NCBI GenBank assembly: GCA_024760905.1
Contig: CM045733.1
Span: 22,275,001-22,339,000, forward strand
Length of the DNA: 64,000 nt
From: Plotosus lineatus
Lineage: Eukaryota > Chordata > Actinopteri > Siluriformes > Plotosidae
Reading direction: 5' to 3'
Shown here: in pieces, positions 1 to 14,875 of the stretch
Numbering within the stretch: position 1 is the first letter of the stretch
Layout: the number at the start of each line of letters is the position of its first letter
Notes under the pieces: generated by a model
Told to the model about the DNA's origin: nothing
Databases searched by the model: none
Seen by the model: only the letters and a program-made list of their open reading frames with translations
Made by a program: the position numbers and the translations under genes

Positions 1-107
1 TTTGTGCCTCGAAATGATTATTTCCTGGTCATAAACCACAGCACTGTTTACAGCTGGAACACTGACTCATCATTAAAATATCTACAAACATACTACATGA
101 TCATTAC

Positions 108-233
108 TTTCACTATCTGGATGCCCAGAGAGTCATCATCAGGATTGCTCCGGTCATTGAAGGCGAATCTCATGGTCTTCTCCCAGTCGATGGAGATGCT
201 GTGGAGGTACTGATCAGCCAAAGTTAACCATAC
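108..233 (-). CDS. tbc1d30: tbc1d30 exon, TBC domain
   Basis: The 126-bp in-phase exon encodes VWLTLADQYLHSISIDWEKT then MRFAFNDRSNPDDDSLGIQI and VK. The acceptor is tgttaag|GTATGG and the donor AAA|gtaatg. It is the last tbc1d30 exon inside the window; the next should encode the DLHRTG motif. Confidence 0.95.
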
Positions 234-3200
234 CTTAACAAAGAAAACAAACCGTGGAGAAGATACTCACATCACTGAACAGTATAAATTGATTGAATCA
301 ATGTGTGCATGATGTATAGTGCAGTCTGTAAATCATTTAACTGTGAATCTTGCTGTTAACATGTACTGTGAAGAATTGCATAGAAGTTAAAAGTGAGGGA
401 GATCAGCTTTCAGGGTGGACAATCACAACCATCTCTTCTGGTATAGATAGCTTCTCATACATATATTTAAGAGGTACAACTCACTCATGCACTCATTTGC
501 CAAATTACTTAATTCTACTAAGGTCACAAGGAGGCTGAAGCCCATCTCAGTTCATACTGGGCGAGGGTGGGGTACACCCTGAACCATCATGCACTCAACC
601 ATCCTGAGCATGTCTTTGGACCGTGTGAGGAAACCAGAGTAGCCTTGTGCGATATAAAAACTGAACGGATTTGAAAATGTTTTGTTAACTCGCTGATATT
701 CCATATGCATGAAAGCTTGTCATATTCAAGTAGCCAAATTATTATAATACATGATTATATAGTGCAATTTCTAAACTACTAATAAAGGCTACAGGAAGAC
801 AGTGATGAATGCAATCTGATCCCAACTGACATCAGATGAAAGGCAGGGTTACACCCTAAACAAGCTCACCACACTACTGCAAGGCTCAAAGAGACAAAAA
901 CAACCATTCACACTCACATTCATACCTAGCGGCAATTTAGAGTAGCCAATTGACCTAATGTGCATATCATTGGAATGTAGGAGGCAAATGGACTACCCAG
1001 AGGAAAGACAAAGCAGCATAAAGAGAATACAGTATATAAACTCCACAAAGAAATGGCCTTGGCCAAGATTCAAAACCCAGAACATTCTCAATTGTTAGAA
1101 AACAGTACGAAGCAATGAGCGACCCTTATCACTCACATGAGAACAATATAGTTCTCACTTAAATAGACTGTCAGAAGGAGGGTGTTTAAGGGCTCTTCAC
1201 ATGTTTACAATTGTGTCTTTCTCAATACTTTGTCCTTGGAACCTTTTATATAAAGGGAATTTACCTATTGTCACATTCAGCAAAGAATCTTTAAAGAGCC
1301 CATCCACTTACCAGGCATAATAAATAACCATGAAATGCAGGGTTATCTCTGGAAATAACATAGAATATAATACAATATATTACTGAAACGCCTGTATGAG
1401 AGGGTCAGCTATCCCTACACCTGGCGTGATAATATTAGCGAACATCGCCATCTTGAGGCGAAAGCATAGAACTGACATCAAAAGAAAATGGCCGTAAGCA
1501 CAGACCTGGATTGTACACACCCACGGAGACAAAGAGACAGAGACAGAGAGACACAGAGAGAGAGAATACAGGGAAAGTACACAGGTACAAATGCAGAAAA
1601 TATTAATACAAAAAAAAAAAAAAAAAACTGTACTGCATGTTAAACTCTCCCACCAAATACACCCATTATATGTATGTTATAAATAAGTGGGCAGTGGTAG
1701 CCTAGTGGTAAAGGGCACTGGATCGCTAATCCTAAGGTTGGGGGTTCGAGTCCCACTCTCCACAAGGTTATCACACACCCCAAGTGCATCTAACTGGGTT
1801 ATCAAAAACTGGCCATGTCTCTCACTGTCTATGGTGTGAGGTTCAGGTAAAAGAACCATTTCTGACATTTATAAAAGAGTAGCTGCCTAGCCGTCAGCGT
1901 GTTTCTACCTCTTGCTAAAGGGTTGTGTCAGGAAGGGAATCCGACGTAAAAACCTATGCCAAATCAAACATCCGAATCAGATTTGCTGTGGCGACCCCTG
2001 AAAAGAAAAAAGCCAAAAGGAAAAGAAGACATAAGTTGTAAATATAATGCATCTTCTTTTCCTTTCAGCTTTTCCCTTCCGGGGTCACCACAGCAAATCA
2101 TCTGCCTCCACCTCACCCTACCCTTTGCATCCTCTACTCTTACACTAACTACCTTCATGTCCTCTTTCACCACATCCATAAATCTTCTTTTTGGTCTTCC
2201 TCTAGGCCTTCTGCCTGGTAGTTCCAACCTCAGCATCCTACTACCAATATATTCACTATCCCTCCTCTGTACATGTCCAAACCATGTCAATCTAGCCTCT
2301 CCGAGTTGGTCTTCAAAACCACTTGCATGTGCTGTCCCTCTGATGTACTCATTCCTGATCCTATCCATCCTCGTTACTCCCAAAGAGAACCTTAACATTT
2401 TTTTCTCTGCTACTTCCAGCTCTGCCTCCTGTCTTTTCCCCAGGGCCACCGTTTCTAAACCATACAATATCGCTGGCCTCAACACCATCTTGTACACTTG
2501 TCCTTTCGTTCTTGCCGATACCTTCCTATCACACATCACACCAGACACTTTTCTCGAATCTGCACACGCTTCTTCACCTCTATGTCATCTGTAAACATCA
2601 TAGTCCATTGAGACGCTTTTCTAACCTCATATGTCAGCCTGTCCATCACCATAGCAAACAAAAAGGGGCTCAGAGCCGACCCTTGATGCAGACCCACCTC
2701 CACTTTGAACTCTTCTTTCACACAGACAGCACACCTCACCACTGTCTTACATCTCTCATACATGTCCTGCACCACTCTAATATACTTCTCTGCCACTCCA
2801 GACTTCCTTGTGCAATACAGCAGTTCCTCTCTCGGCACCCTGTCATATGCTTTCTCCAGATCCACAAAGGCACAATGCAGCTCCCTCTGGCCTTCTCTGT
2901 ACTTCTCTATTAACATAATCAAAGCAAAAACTGCATCTGTGGTGCTCTTTCTTGGCATGAAACCAAACTGTTGTTTACAAATGCTGACCTCTGCCCTTAG
3001 TCTAGCTTCCACTATTCGTTCCCCTAACTTCATCGTGTGGCTCATCAACTTCATCCCTCTGTCCTTAAATCACTCTAACGTACTGCACGTCCTTCCCATC
3101 TCTATTTCTCTGCTGTGCCACCCTGTATAAATCATTTTTCTCCCTCCTTACTGTCCAACCTATCATACAAGTCATCATACAACCTGTTTGGCCTTTGACA

Positions 3201-5093
3201 CCACTACCTTCGCCTTACGCTGTCTCCCTGTACTCCTGTTTACTCTCTTCGCTCCTCTCTATGTCCCAATTCTTCTTAGCCAACCTTTTCCTTTATACAC
3301 ACTCCTGCACTTCCTCAATCCACCACCAAGTCTCCTTATCCAGATGACACACCAAGAACTCTCCTACCTGTCTCCCTGATCGCATTAGCTGTAGTTGTCC
3401 AGTCATCTGGAAGCACTTCCTGACCACCCAAAGCCTGTTTCAACTCCTCCTTGAAGACAACCCGACACTCTTCCTTTTTCAGCTTCCACCACTTTGTCTT
3501 CTGCTCTGCCTTTGCCTTCTTCACCTTTCTCACCATCAGCATCATCCTGCACACCGCCAAACAGCAAAGGACTCACCCACTACTACTTTGCACTCACTGA
3601 CGTCCTTCAAATTACATCACCTACACAAGATGTAGTCTACCTGTGTGCTCCTACCTCCGCTTTTATAATTCACCCTATGCTCCTGTCTCTTCTGGAAGAA
3701 AGTATTCACCAGAGCCATTTCAATTCTTTTTGCAAAATCCATCAACATCTGTCCTTCTGTGTTCCTGTCCTGGATACCAAACCTGCCCATCACTTCCTCG
3801 TCCCCTCTGTTGCCTGCACCAGCATGTCCATTGAAGTCTGCACCAATAACCACTCTTTCACCTCTGAGGTACTCTGCATCACTTCTTCTAACTCATTCCA
3901 GAATCTCTTCTTCTCTTCTAGCTCATATCCTGGCTGTGGGGCATAAGCACTAACAACATTGAACATCACACCTTCAATTTCTAACTTGAGACTCATCACT
4001 CTGTCTGACGCTCTTTTCACGTCTAGAACATTCCTGACAAACCGCTCCTTCAAGATGACTCCTACTCCATTTCTCTTCCCATCCACACCATGATAAACCA
4101 GTTTAAACCCTGCTCCTAAGCTTCTAGCCTTGCTACCTTTCCACCTGGTCTCCTGAACACACAGTATGTCTACCTTCCTCCTCTGCATCATGCCAGCCAG
4201 CTCTCTACCTTTTCCTGTCATAGTTCCAACATTCAAAGTCCCTACTCTCAGTCCTAGACTGATGCCTTTCATCGTATCTCTCTGCCTATGGACACACCTC
4301 CCACCTCTCCTTCTTCGACCTCTCCTTCTTCGATCAACAGTAGTCCGATTTCCACCAGCATCCTGTTGGATAACAGCACTAATGGCGGTCCGTTGTTAAC
4401 CCAGGCCTCGATCGATCCGGTATGAAATTTGTTTTGACGATTCGAATTCTGTATTCTGGCAAAAGTTTTACGCCGAATGCCCTTCCTGTCGCAACCCTCT
4501 GCATTTATCCAGGCTTGGGACCGGCGTGAGGACGGACACTCATTCGTGCCCCCCCCCCCCCCCCCCCCCTCACGGCTGCATTTATAAATATAATACATAT
4601 ATACCCATTATATGTATGTTGTAAATATAATAAATATACCCATTATATGCATGTTGTAAATATAATATATAGCCTTGTTATATGCATACTGTGAAGAAAC
4701 AGGTATGCTTTAGTAGCAGGTTTTTGGTCACGATCCTGCTGATTTTCCAAAATACAGATAATCTCAAATACAATGTGCACCCATCAAACCAAAATTGATC
4801 TCATTTGCATATAAACTGCACTGCACATTCAAAAACATGCAGACATACCCTCTTCCTCCACTCTTTAGGAATTCCTGTTGGGAGCCTGGCCACAGCCTTC
4901 AAGGCATCATACCACTATCAAACACAGTAAATTCAATAATAAGTGCCAAACAATATATTTACAACATATCACTCATTTATTAATCTGCTGAATCACTTAG
5001 TCCTACTATGGTTATGGTTAGGCAGGAGCATATCTCAGCCAACATTGACCAAAGGAGGGGTACACCCTTCACCAGTCCATCATAGCACAGCAC

Positions 5094-5137
<44 letters not shown>

Positions 5138-8100
5138 ATGGGTAATCTGGAATAGCCAATTAGCCTCATGTGCATGCCTTTCGACTGTGGAAAGAAACTG
5201 GAGTACCCAGAAGAAACACATATAAGCATTGGAAGAACATGCAAACTCCACACAGGAACACCCTCTTCAAGCCCAAGACTCAACCCCAGGCCCTACTATG
5301 CCACCATCTTCCCCTATAATATAGAATATACAAAATATGTTATTCTAAAACAATATGAAATACCCTCTATATTGTGTCTTTACTATCAAAATATACAAGG
5401 ACAGGAAAAAGACTGTCGAGTAAAGACTAAACTTACTCACCTGCTGAAAACCATTCTTGCCCAGAGATGGCTCCAGAGTAAACTTCAACCTGGTGTCCAC
5501 CCCTGCAGAGAATAAGGATCCCCAAAGAGTTTATTTAAAAGAATACTCAATAGAAATAGCAAAGAAAAAGAAGAACAATTCCAGTAGACAATGAAAGGCA
5601 TCTTATGAGAAGTGACGAAAGCAGAGTTTTAAAAAAGCAGTATATACACATTAATGTGCAGCACACAAAAGCCAAATCCATAAAGAAAGAAAGAATGAAA
5701 AGAAAAACAAAACTAAAGCTGAACAGCGAAATTCTAGGTGTTCTAATAAAGAAAATCACTCGTGTTATAGTGCAAAAATCAAAAATCAAAAAATAAACAG
5801 AAACTGCTTAAAAAAAAAAAAAAGCAGAACCGCTTAATCCTTATTAGGGTTGTGAGGAGGCTGGCCCCCATCTCAGTTGACTCTGGGCGAGGGCAGGGTA
5901 CACCCTGGACAGCTTGCCAGGCCAAAAATAGATCGCAGGGGTCCAAAGCTCCCGCTGCATAGGAATGTGTACTGTACTGTATTTTAAACTTGATCTATAT
6001 CTTCCTTAAATCAAAATAAAAACTGCGGTACAGTACTAAACAAAGGAAGTCAAGCTGGCTCATTAATTATACGCAGATTTTGGCATGCACCAATCCCATG
6101 CAAGGTACCTGTGAGACAAATCCGCATACCAAATTACATCAAAATCTAAGCAAGCATGCTCAAGTTATTGTCTGGAAACCACAGTGTGACAGACGGATGA
6201 ACGGATGCCACCCATTCCAAAAGCTTCCCCAGTATGTGAAAGGTTTTCCTTTAACTTTCTTTTAAATTATAATTGTAGCTGTAGGGAAGGAAGGAACATT
6301 AAAATATAATGCTAATGCTAGAAGACCCCACAGTTTCATAAATGAATGCTGCCATTCATTTCAATGTGGTGCTGATATTTCATTCTCTCACCTCATTTCG
6401 GCACAAAACCAGCACCAGATTTGAAATGCAATCAACAAAATATTTTACTTGCACTGAAGGGTTTAAAATACCTAATATGAATGGTCATTATTATTAATTA
6501 TTATTTTCCTGCTTCGATCAGACTGAGCTTGTGGAAGATTTACCAGCTGCTGCTTATATTAAATGTCTTAATGACGTGATGTGTATCTCTTAAATGGCTC
6601 ACATTCACAACACAAACATTCCCTCGTCTTCAGCATTGCATCATGGTATCCTGCAATAAGATCAACAACACCAAGCCATCCAGCAACCATTTACTGTACG
6701 TACTTACATTCCCACCACCTCTCTGTGCACAGGCCTAGTTACAGGGGGATTAGAATCAGCTGACACGATTATCTTCTCTGAACCATTCCACTACCCCAGA
6801 GGAAAGAAATCAACTGTCTGTCTTCCTTTCGGCTTTTTCCCCTTTTACTCGGGAGTCGCCACAGCGAATCATCTGATTCGCACGTTTGATTTGGCAGAGG
6901 TTTTTACGTCGGATGCCCTTCCTGTCACAACTCTTTTTAGCAAGGGACAGAAACACGCTGACGACTTTGCAGCTACTCTTTACAAAAGTCAGCAATGGTT
7001 CTTTTACATGCGTCTCACCATAGACAGTGAGAGACATGGACCGCCTTTGATAACCCAGTTAGCCGCACTGGGGAGGAAAGAAATCAACTATACTAATAAA
7101 ATGTTTGCAAATTTGTTTTCATTAAAATATAACCACACACAAGACTCCTAATGAGGACACTCTTCTACAGCCACAAACATGTCTTAACTGTTATTTTAAT
7201 AAAGAAACCACAAGTCCTCCTTGTTTTTCAAAGGCATTAGTAAGCCTAATGCTGAACTACTTCTTCTTCTTTTCCTTTTGGCTGTTCCCTTCAGGGGACG
7301 CCACAGCAAACCATCCGCCTCCATCTCACCCTGTGCTCTGCATCTTCTTCTCTTACTCCAATGACCTTCATGTTCTCTTTCACCACATCCATAAATCTCT
7401 TCTTTGGTCTTCCTCTACGCCTTCTGCCTGGTAGTTCCAACCTCAGCATCCTACTGCCAATATACTCACTATCCCTCCTCTGTACATGTCCAAACCATCT
7501 CAATCTAGCCTCTCTGACTTTGTCTCCAAAACATCTTACATGGGCTGTCCCGCTGATGTACTCTGAACAATGCAATATAATACATATTTTGTATATTCTA
7601 TTAATATTATTCATTCATTCATTCATTTTCTGTAACCACTTAATCCTAATTAAAGTCATGAGGAGGCTGGCACCCATCTCATTCAACTCTGGGCAAGTGC
7701 AGAGTACACCCTGGACAGCTCACCAGGCCATGGCAGGGCAGAAACACGCTGACGGCTACGTAGCCTTCTCTTGTTGAAAATCAGCAATGGTTCAGCCTCT
7801 CACCACAGAGGGTGAGAGACATGGCCGGCCTTTGATAGCCCAGTTAGTTGCACTGGGGAGTGTAAGGAGAATAGAACGCGTTGAAGGTATATCTTAAAAT
7901 AAGACTTTACTCCATCCTGCTGTTGATTTTTTTTTTTCGATGCCCCATCCTGACATGACACAGAATATATGTTGTACTTACAACTAATCTTTTCCTTTCA
8001 GCTTTTCCCTTCAGGGGTCGCCGAGTGAATCAGCTGTCTCCATCCCACCCTATCCTCTGCATCTTCTTCTCTTACACCAACTACCTTCATGACCTCCTTC

Positions 8101-9473
8101 ACCACATCCATAAATCTCCTATTTGGTCTTCCTCGAGACCTTCTGCCTGGCAGTTCCAACCTCAGCATCCTACTACCAATATATTCACTATCCCTCCTCT
8201 GTACATGTCCAAACCATGTCAATGTAGCCTCTCTGTCTTTGTCTCCAAAACCTTTTACATGTGCTGTCCCTCTGATGTCCTCATTCCTGATCCTATCCAT
8301 CCTCGTTACTCCCAAAGAGGACCTCAACATTTCTATCTCTGCTACCTCCAGCTCTGCCTCCTGTCTTTTCCTCAGTGCTACTGTTGTGCTTTCAACTAAT
8401 CAATGTTTATTATTATTATTATTGGCTTTTAAAATGTGCCTCATTTATCCGCCTCACAATAACAAGTTTTTACGTTGAAGTCCCAAACTTGGCAGGTGCG
8501 TTTCTTTGTAAAGTCTGCGTGTTCTCCCTATGCTTGTGTGGGTTTCCTCCAGGTAGTTCAGTTTCCTTCCACAATTCAAAGACATACACATTAGGCTAAT
8601 TGGCTGTTCCAAACTGCCCATAGATGTGAGTGTGTGTGTGTTATTTATGGTGTACCCTGCATTCACCCGGTGTTGGCAGAGATGGACTCCAGCCTCTGTA
8701 TAACCCTAAAAAGGATTAAATAGTTCAGCAAATGAGGGAGTAAGTAAGTAGGCCATGATATTCGACACAGAAGTAATCCAAAATTAAGACCAACACCTGT
8801 CAGCTACCTGAGTCTAGGCATGTTTGTGCCTTGCTAGGAGATGAACACACACTTTCTTGCCAAAGCAAAACTAAAGAGGAACATTTTAATCATCAGCATA
8901 TTTAAGATGACCAATCGGAACGCATGTCAATAACAGCTGGAGCAACAACAACAACAACAGTATCAGCAGCGATACTAATAGAAGAGCGTGCCAGTGGACG
9001 GGTTGGGGGGTTGTCGACCTGGTTCGAGCGTGCACAGGAGACGCGGGGCGCTCCGGGAGATGCCGCTGCGTTTCTTCAGTACATTGCTGATGATGCCTCC
9101 GACTCCGCCGGCCGAGTTGTGCTGCTGTCGCTTTAAACAAACCCGGGACCTTTTCGACGCGACCGGTCCGTCTTCCTTCATTTGCGCAGGAGGAAAGAGT
9201 CACAAAACGAGGGAAAAAAAAAAAAAAAAACACACAACACACCGAACGCTCGGCACGCGCCTTTCGGATCTCCTATAATGATCATAAGATTCAATGTTTC
9301 CGCAGGCGCGGTGGAATGAAAGATGGCGAGCGCATCAATCCATCCGGTACCGTTTCAGCTCGAGCCGTCCACCCGCCGCGCTCCTCCCTCAAACACCTTC
9401 TCATCCGTGTCCTCCGTCATTAATCAGGTCCGGGTCGATTTACACAATGGAGAAAATCCACACAATTAAAGCA

Positions 9474-9509
<36 letters not shown>

Positions 9510-10622
9510 ATGACGACCGATGATGAAAGAACAAACGTGCTTAGCCGCGGCCACGCGCATGGGTAGTGATGCGCGTTCACGTACCCGACGCATGGGAGGG
9601 GGCGGAATGAAGTTAAAAATAGCGCCGATGCACAGAAAGGTAGGCAGGTACTGTATACACAGCCGATAAGGAGATGGGTAAGCACAAAACAAAAAAAAAA
9701 TCCCATTGAGGGTTTACAAGTTTTTATAAGAGCTACATAACATTCGGATCTATAAGTATATGGACAGTGGGACAGTGGGGACACCCCCACCACCCCTCCA
9801 ATATTTACCCCCTTATGCCACCACCACGGATTTGAACTCAAACAAATCAAGATCTGATTGCATTTAGCCTTTCCAAATTTATTTCACACTTGGCCTATCT
9901 CAGCCCTAAAGGGGGCGAAGGAGCTATACATATTTATAGCATTTAGCAGACGCTCTTATACCCCTAAACAGCTAGCCGGACCATCACCGAGCCAAAAGTC
10001 ACGCACAGTTAGGGACTACTGTATTTGGAACAGCCAAATAGCCTAATGTGCATGTCTTTGGACCCTGGGAGGAAACGTGCCTGGAGGAGGCCCACACAAG
10101 CATGTGCAGAAACTCCATACAGAAAGACCTTCACTGAGACTAGGCCTAGAATGGAATTCTTTCTGATAAGCTAAACATTATACCACTGTACTGCCCCGTT
10201 TTACTGTATTCATTCATTCATTCATTCATTCATTCATTCATTTTGTAAGCTGCTTAATCCTAAGTAGGGTTCTGGGGAGGCTACTGCCCATCTCAGCCGA
10301 CTTTGTTCGAAGACACCCTGGATAGCTCACTAGGCCTTCGCAGGGCCAACACTCTCACAGTAGGCTAATTGGCTGTTCCAAATCGCCCCTCGGTGTGAGT
10401 GTGAACAGTTATGTATGTTTTTAGACTGTGAGAGGAATCCAGAGTCTTTCTTTCTTTTCGGCTTTTATCCCCCCATTCTCGAGAGTCGCCACAGTGAATC
10501 ATCTGATTTGGCATGGGGTTTTTTTGTTTTTTTTTTACACTGGATGCCCTTCCTGTCTGAGAAGAGAAGAATCCAGAGTACCAGGAGGAAACCCGCACAA
10601 GCACGGCAAGAACATGCAAACT

Positions 10623-10656
<34 letters not shown>

Positions 10657-13600
10657 TTGCATTAATCACTTAGAAATAACAGCCATGTTTTCCATTTTCA
10701 ATCAAAAGTAATTAGACAACATCCTGTTAAGTAGTTTCATAGCCAGTTATGGCCCATTTCCTAATTGTCACGAAACATCATCGTCTCATTGCTAGAATTT
10801 GCATTTGGCAACACGAGACAGATAAACATTTTTAAAAGTGGCCAAATCAGCAATTTGTTAGTCTTAAAAAAAAGAATCAATATACTGGTAAACTTCGCAG
10901 CACCAAGAGTCTGGAAGACCACAGAAAACAACCAAAGTGAGAGATTTCATTTCGGCTTTTTCCCTTTTTCAGGGGTCGCCACAGCGAATGATTCGCATGT
11001 TTTGAATTTACATCGGATGTACTTCCTGTAGGGGCAGAAACACGCTGATGGCTTTGCAGCTCCTCTTTACGAAAATCAGCAATGGTTCTTTTACATGAAC
11101 CTCTCACCATAGACAGTGAGAGACATAACCCGCCTTTGATAACCCAGTTAGTTGCACTGGGGGTAGGGACGGGACAGTGACAACCTTGTGGAGAGTGGGA
11201 CTTGAACCCCCAACCTTAGGATCAGCGATCCAGCACCCTATACCACTAGACCATCACTGTGAGAACAACTAAAGTGGAGGATTGAAAAAGTGTTCAGAAC
11301 AAAATTCCTTTGAATAGATCAAGCAAAAAGTAATTTGTAAAAGAATGATGGTAAAAGTATGGAGAACAAAATGATCCAAAAGTATACCACATCCTTAGTC
11401 AAACATGCTGGAAACAGATTTATTGCATGAGCATGTTTGGCTGTTGGTGGAACTGGGTCACTGGTGGTTGTTGACGAAGTATCTCCTAATAGAAGTAGCA
11501 GGATGAATTCTAAAGTAAATAAAAGTGGCTAAAACTAAAAATTACAAAAATTACCCAAGCAACAAATGATTCATGTATTAATTTGCCAAATTGCAAACGG
11601 GGAGGCTGGAGCCTCCATTAGCCGACCCTGGGCGAAGGTGGCGTACACCCAGTCCACCAAAGGGCCAACACACACTCACATGCAATGGCATTTGTTCATT
11701 TCATTTTCAGCATAGAAGTTCAACAACAAAACACCATTCAGGTTCAGCGTGGAGAGGCCATACCTACCAATCACATCTTTCCAGGTCACACTGATGCTGC
11801 CCTCATGGGAGGTGAAGTCTCCCAGGACAATGAGGGAGTCCTCAGGGGAGCGTTTTCCAACACACCCCCTAAAGACTCCAAGAAGGGTGGGTGCGCTGAA
11901 CTGTCATTTGTTGCCTAAGCACAAACAACAGCCAGGACAAATCCCCCGACCTATAGGTGGAGGGAAGCTACCCTTTCATTAACCATGGAGAATCCCAACA
12001 TGAGGGCACCGAGGATGCTCACAACAGCTCACAATCTCTTCACATAGCAACTTCGGAACAGAATATGGGCCAGACCCTCTCACGATGGGTGGTTCCAAAG
12101 CCAAAGCTATGCATTGAGGTGGGTTCAAATATATCTAGTCGGCATCTCTCAACTTCAAACACCAGCTCAAGCTCCTTCTCCACTAGAGAAGTGACATTCC
12201 ATGTCCCAAGATTCAGAGTCAGTAGCCAAGGATCAGTCTGAAAGAACTCATGCCTTTGAAGGCCACACAACTCACAATGCACCTGACCCCAATCGAACCT
12301 CAGACAGGTGGTGGGTCCATAGGAGGGCGGACCCAAGTCTCCTTTTCATCCCGAGTCTGGCTGGGTCCATGGGCAGAAGCACAACCACCAGGCGCTCGTC
12401 TTCATGCCCAAGCCCCAGGCCTGGCTCTGGGGGAGACCCCGGTGCCCCACATCCAGGCAAGGGAAACTGTAACCTTATAATTTTCTCCAAAGATGTTTTT
12501 TGAACCGTGCTTAATCTGGACCTTCACCTAGTACCCGATTGCCACGAGTGATCCGACCAGAGGCATAATTCCCCCGACAACATAGCTCCTAGGATTATTA
12601 AAACATGCAAATCCCTCCACCATGATAAGGAGGGGTGTAGGATATTCTGTGATAAGAAAATAGTCAACCTTCAGGTGGCACTACCCCATCATTTTTTTAA
12701 TTCCTTATTCATTTTTAAAACAAAGAGAGACATCAAAATTCAATCTGTAATTTACCACAGCTATAAGCATACAAATATAATGATCATGCATATACCTGAT
12801 TGGTTCTCATGTGGCATTTGGAGGGGGGAAAAAGAAGCAACAACAATTAAATAAATAAAGTGAATAATTGTACATGAATCGTAATCTAGATTCCATCTGA
12901 TTCATAAACAGGTTAAAAGTCCAATTTATTAAATATTGTTCTTACCTTCCATACACTGGACAATACTTTAGATTTAAAGTTTCTACAAATAAATAAGTAA
13001 ATCATTCAGAGATTTTAAGAGCCGATTTTTATAAGATTCAGGCAGTGGATGATATATGACTCCATCAGATATGCCGGAATGTGTTCTTTGCTGGAAGGCC
13101 TATACTGTAGATAGATATAAAAACCTAAAAATGCTCAGGTCCTGGAATCCAACGATTTTCATTCCAGGGCCTTTGGAAGGGTTCGTTTTTTTTAGGTTAA
13201 AAATTGCAATTTTAAAAAAAATATGAAATTGAAATATCTCCATGCACCCACAACAGCCTGCTTACATTTTGATAAATGTTGTTGCCGTGTTGATAAATGT
13301 TGCTGTGATGGATGGAGCTCCAGAAAATTGTACACTTTTGGTGGGGCGAAGAGGGCATTACCTAGAGGTGCTGCAAAACTCTACTTTTTTTGTACATATT
13401 ACACCTACATATGTGACATTTGTAGACTCCGCCCTCAACAGCCCTCATTGTTTAACTACCAATAGGCCTTCCAAGAAAAAAAACAAACAAAAAAAACCTC
13501 CAGGCACATCTGAGATGGTCATAAATCATCCCCTAATTGAAAACTGCCTAAATATGATCAAAATTGGCTCCTAAAATGTTCCACATTGTGTCAATTTCCT

Positions 13601-14835
13601 GCTCACTCATGCATTTACAGTCTGTGAGCAACAAAGTTTACATGTGTTTTGGAAAATTACTTCACATGCCCTAAAATGACCATATATTTAAACAGAATAA
13701 AATACAACTAAATAATTATAATTTATATTACTTCTATAGTAGAATTATTATTGTCATTATTATTGCACTTGTATATAGATGCTACTCATGGAAATTCATA
13801 CATGAGGATCACTCCAAAAATTCAGTTCATTTTCTGTAACTGCTAAATCCTAATTAGAATCGTGGGGAGGCTGGCGCCCATCCCGGCCGACTCTGGGCGA
13901 GAGCAGAGTACACCCTGGACAGCTCGCCAGGCCATCGCAGAGCAGAAACACGCAGACAGCTTAGCAGATACTCTTGTTGAAAGTCAGCAATGGTTCTTTT
14001 ACATGAACCTCACATCATAGCAAGTGAGGGACATGGCTGGCCTTTGATAACCCAGTTAGCTGCACTTGAGTGACAACCTTGTGGAGAGTGGGATTAACAA
14101 AAATCCAGCTTTATACAAATTTCCTTCAACATTAAATTCTAGATGCAAATCTTCCAGGAAGCCTTGTTTCATCTGCACTGCTTATTTATTTTCATTATCA
14201 TTGAAATATCTTCATATTAAAATTATAAACTGCATGTGTTACCATGGAAAGCACCCAGAATTGATTCGGCATAAAAATAAAACAGGAGGTGCACATTGGT
14301 GTTATATTCTTAAGCGTCAGTGAGTTTTGTTAAAACCCATTCACAGCCATAGGAGTATTTGCACGCAAATTCGAAACAAGTCAACCCTTTGTGGAGCAAT
14401 AATCAAGTTGTGCTATGGAAAAGCCTAGGGAAACACTGTAGGAAATGGAATAAATAATTAAATAAAAGTAAAATAAGTTGACTGGTTGAGGGGCCGTTGA
14501 GGATCACAATTAATTGTGAAGATGGGCGACTTTGACAATGAACAATAATATGGACAATGCAAAACGACAGATAATAGTACTCTCTATTTTAATAGAAATT
14601 ATTTAATCATAACCATTGCTGACTTTCGTCAAGAGTAGGCAGCATAGCCATCAGCGTGTTTGTTCCCTGCCATGGCTTGGCAAGCTGTCCAGGGTGTACT
14701 CTGGCCTTGCCCAAAGTCGGCTGAGATGGGCATCAGCCTTTCCGCGACCCTAATTAGGAATAAGCTGTTCAGAAAATGAATGAATGAGTATTTCATTTTG
14801 CCAACTAACAGCATCGTCATGCTTTATACATACAC

Positions 14836-14875
<40 letters not shown>

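Larger units (their letters stand above)
2053..4581 (-). mobile_element. RTE-like non-LTR retrotransposon, internally deleted
   Basis: Minus-strand remnants appear in order. An APE endonuclease follows the ATG at 4272 (GLRVGTLNVGTMTGKGREL, DILCVQETRWKGSK, then GADFNGHAGAGNRGDEE and STQVDYILCR). Next are a linker (WWKLKKEECR) and reverse transcriptase (FVDLEKAYDRVPREELL, GLHQGSALSPFLFAMVMDRL, FTDD in place of F/YADD). The C-terminal region has [21 protein letters not shown] chunk is missing around 3060-3330 and another just after the FTDD motif near 2595. Frames are broken, so the copy is inactive. The 3' end is the CTTCTTTTCCTTTC-type tail shared with SINEs. Near-identical 17-bp flanks (2036-2052 and 4582-4598, two mismatches) suggest target-site duplication, although they also resemble the local AT-rich repeat. 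Confidence 0.88.

Noticed and set aside
1956..2913. Plus-strand frames of 133-212 codons
   Set aside because: Antisense of the RTE-like LINE; no family resemblance on the plus strand.
9440..9850. 136-codon minus-strand frame
   Set aside because: Crosses a TG microsatellite, shows no family resemblance and has no splice or start support.
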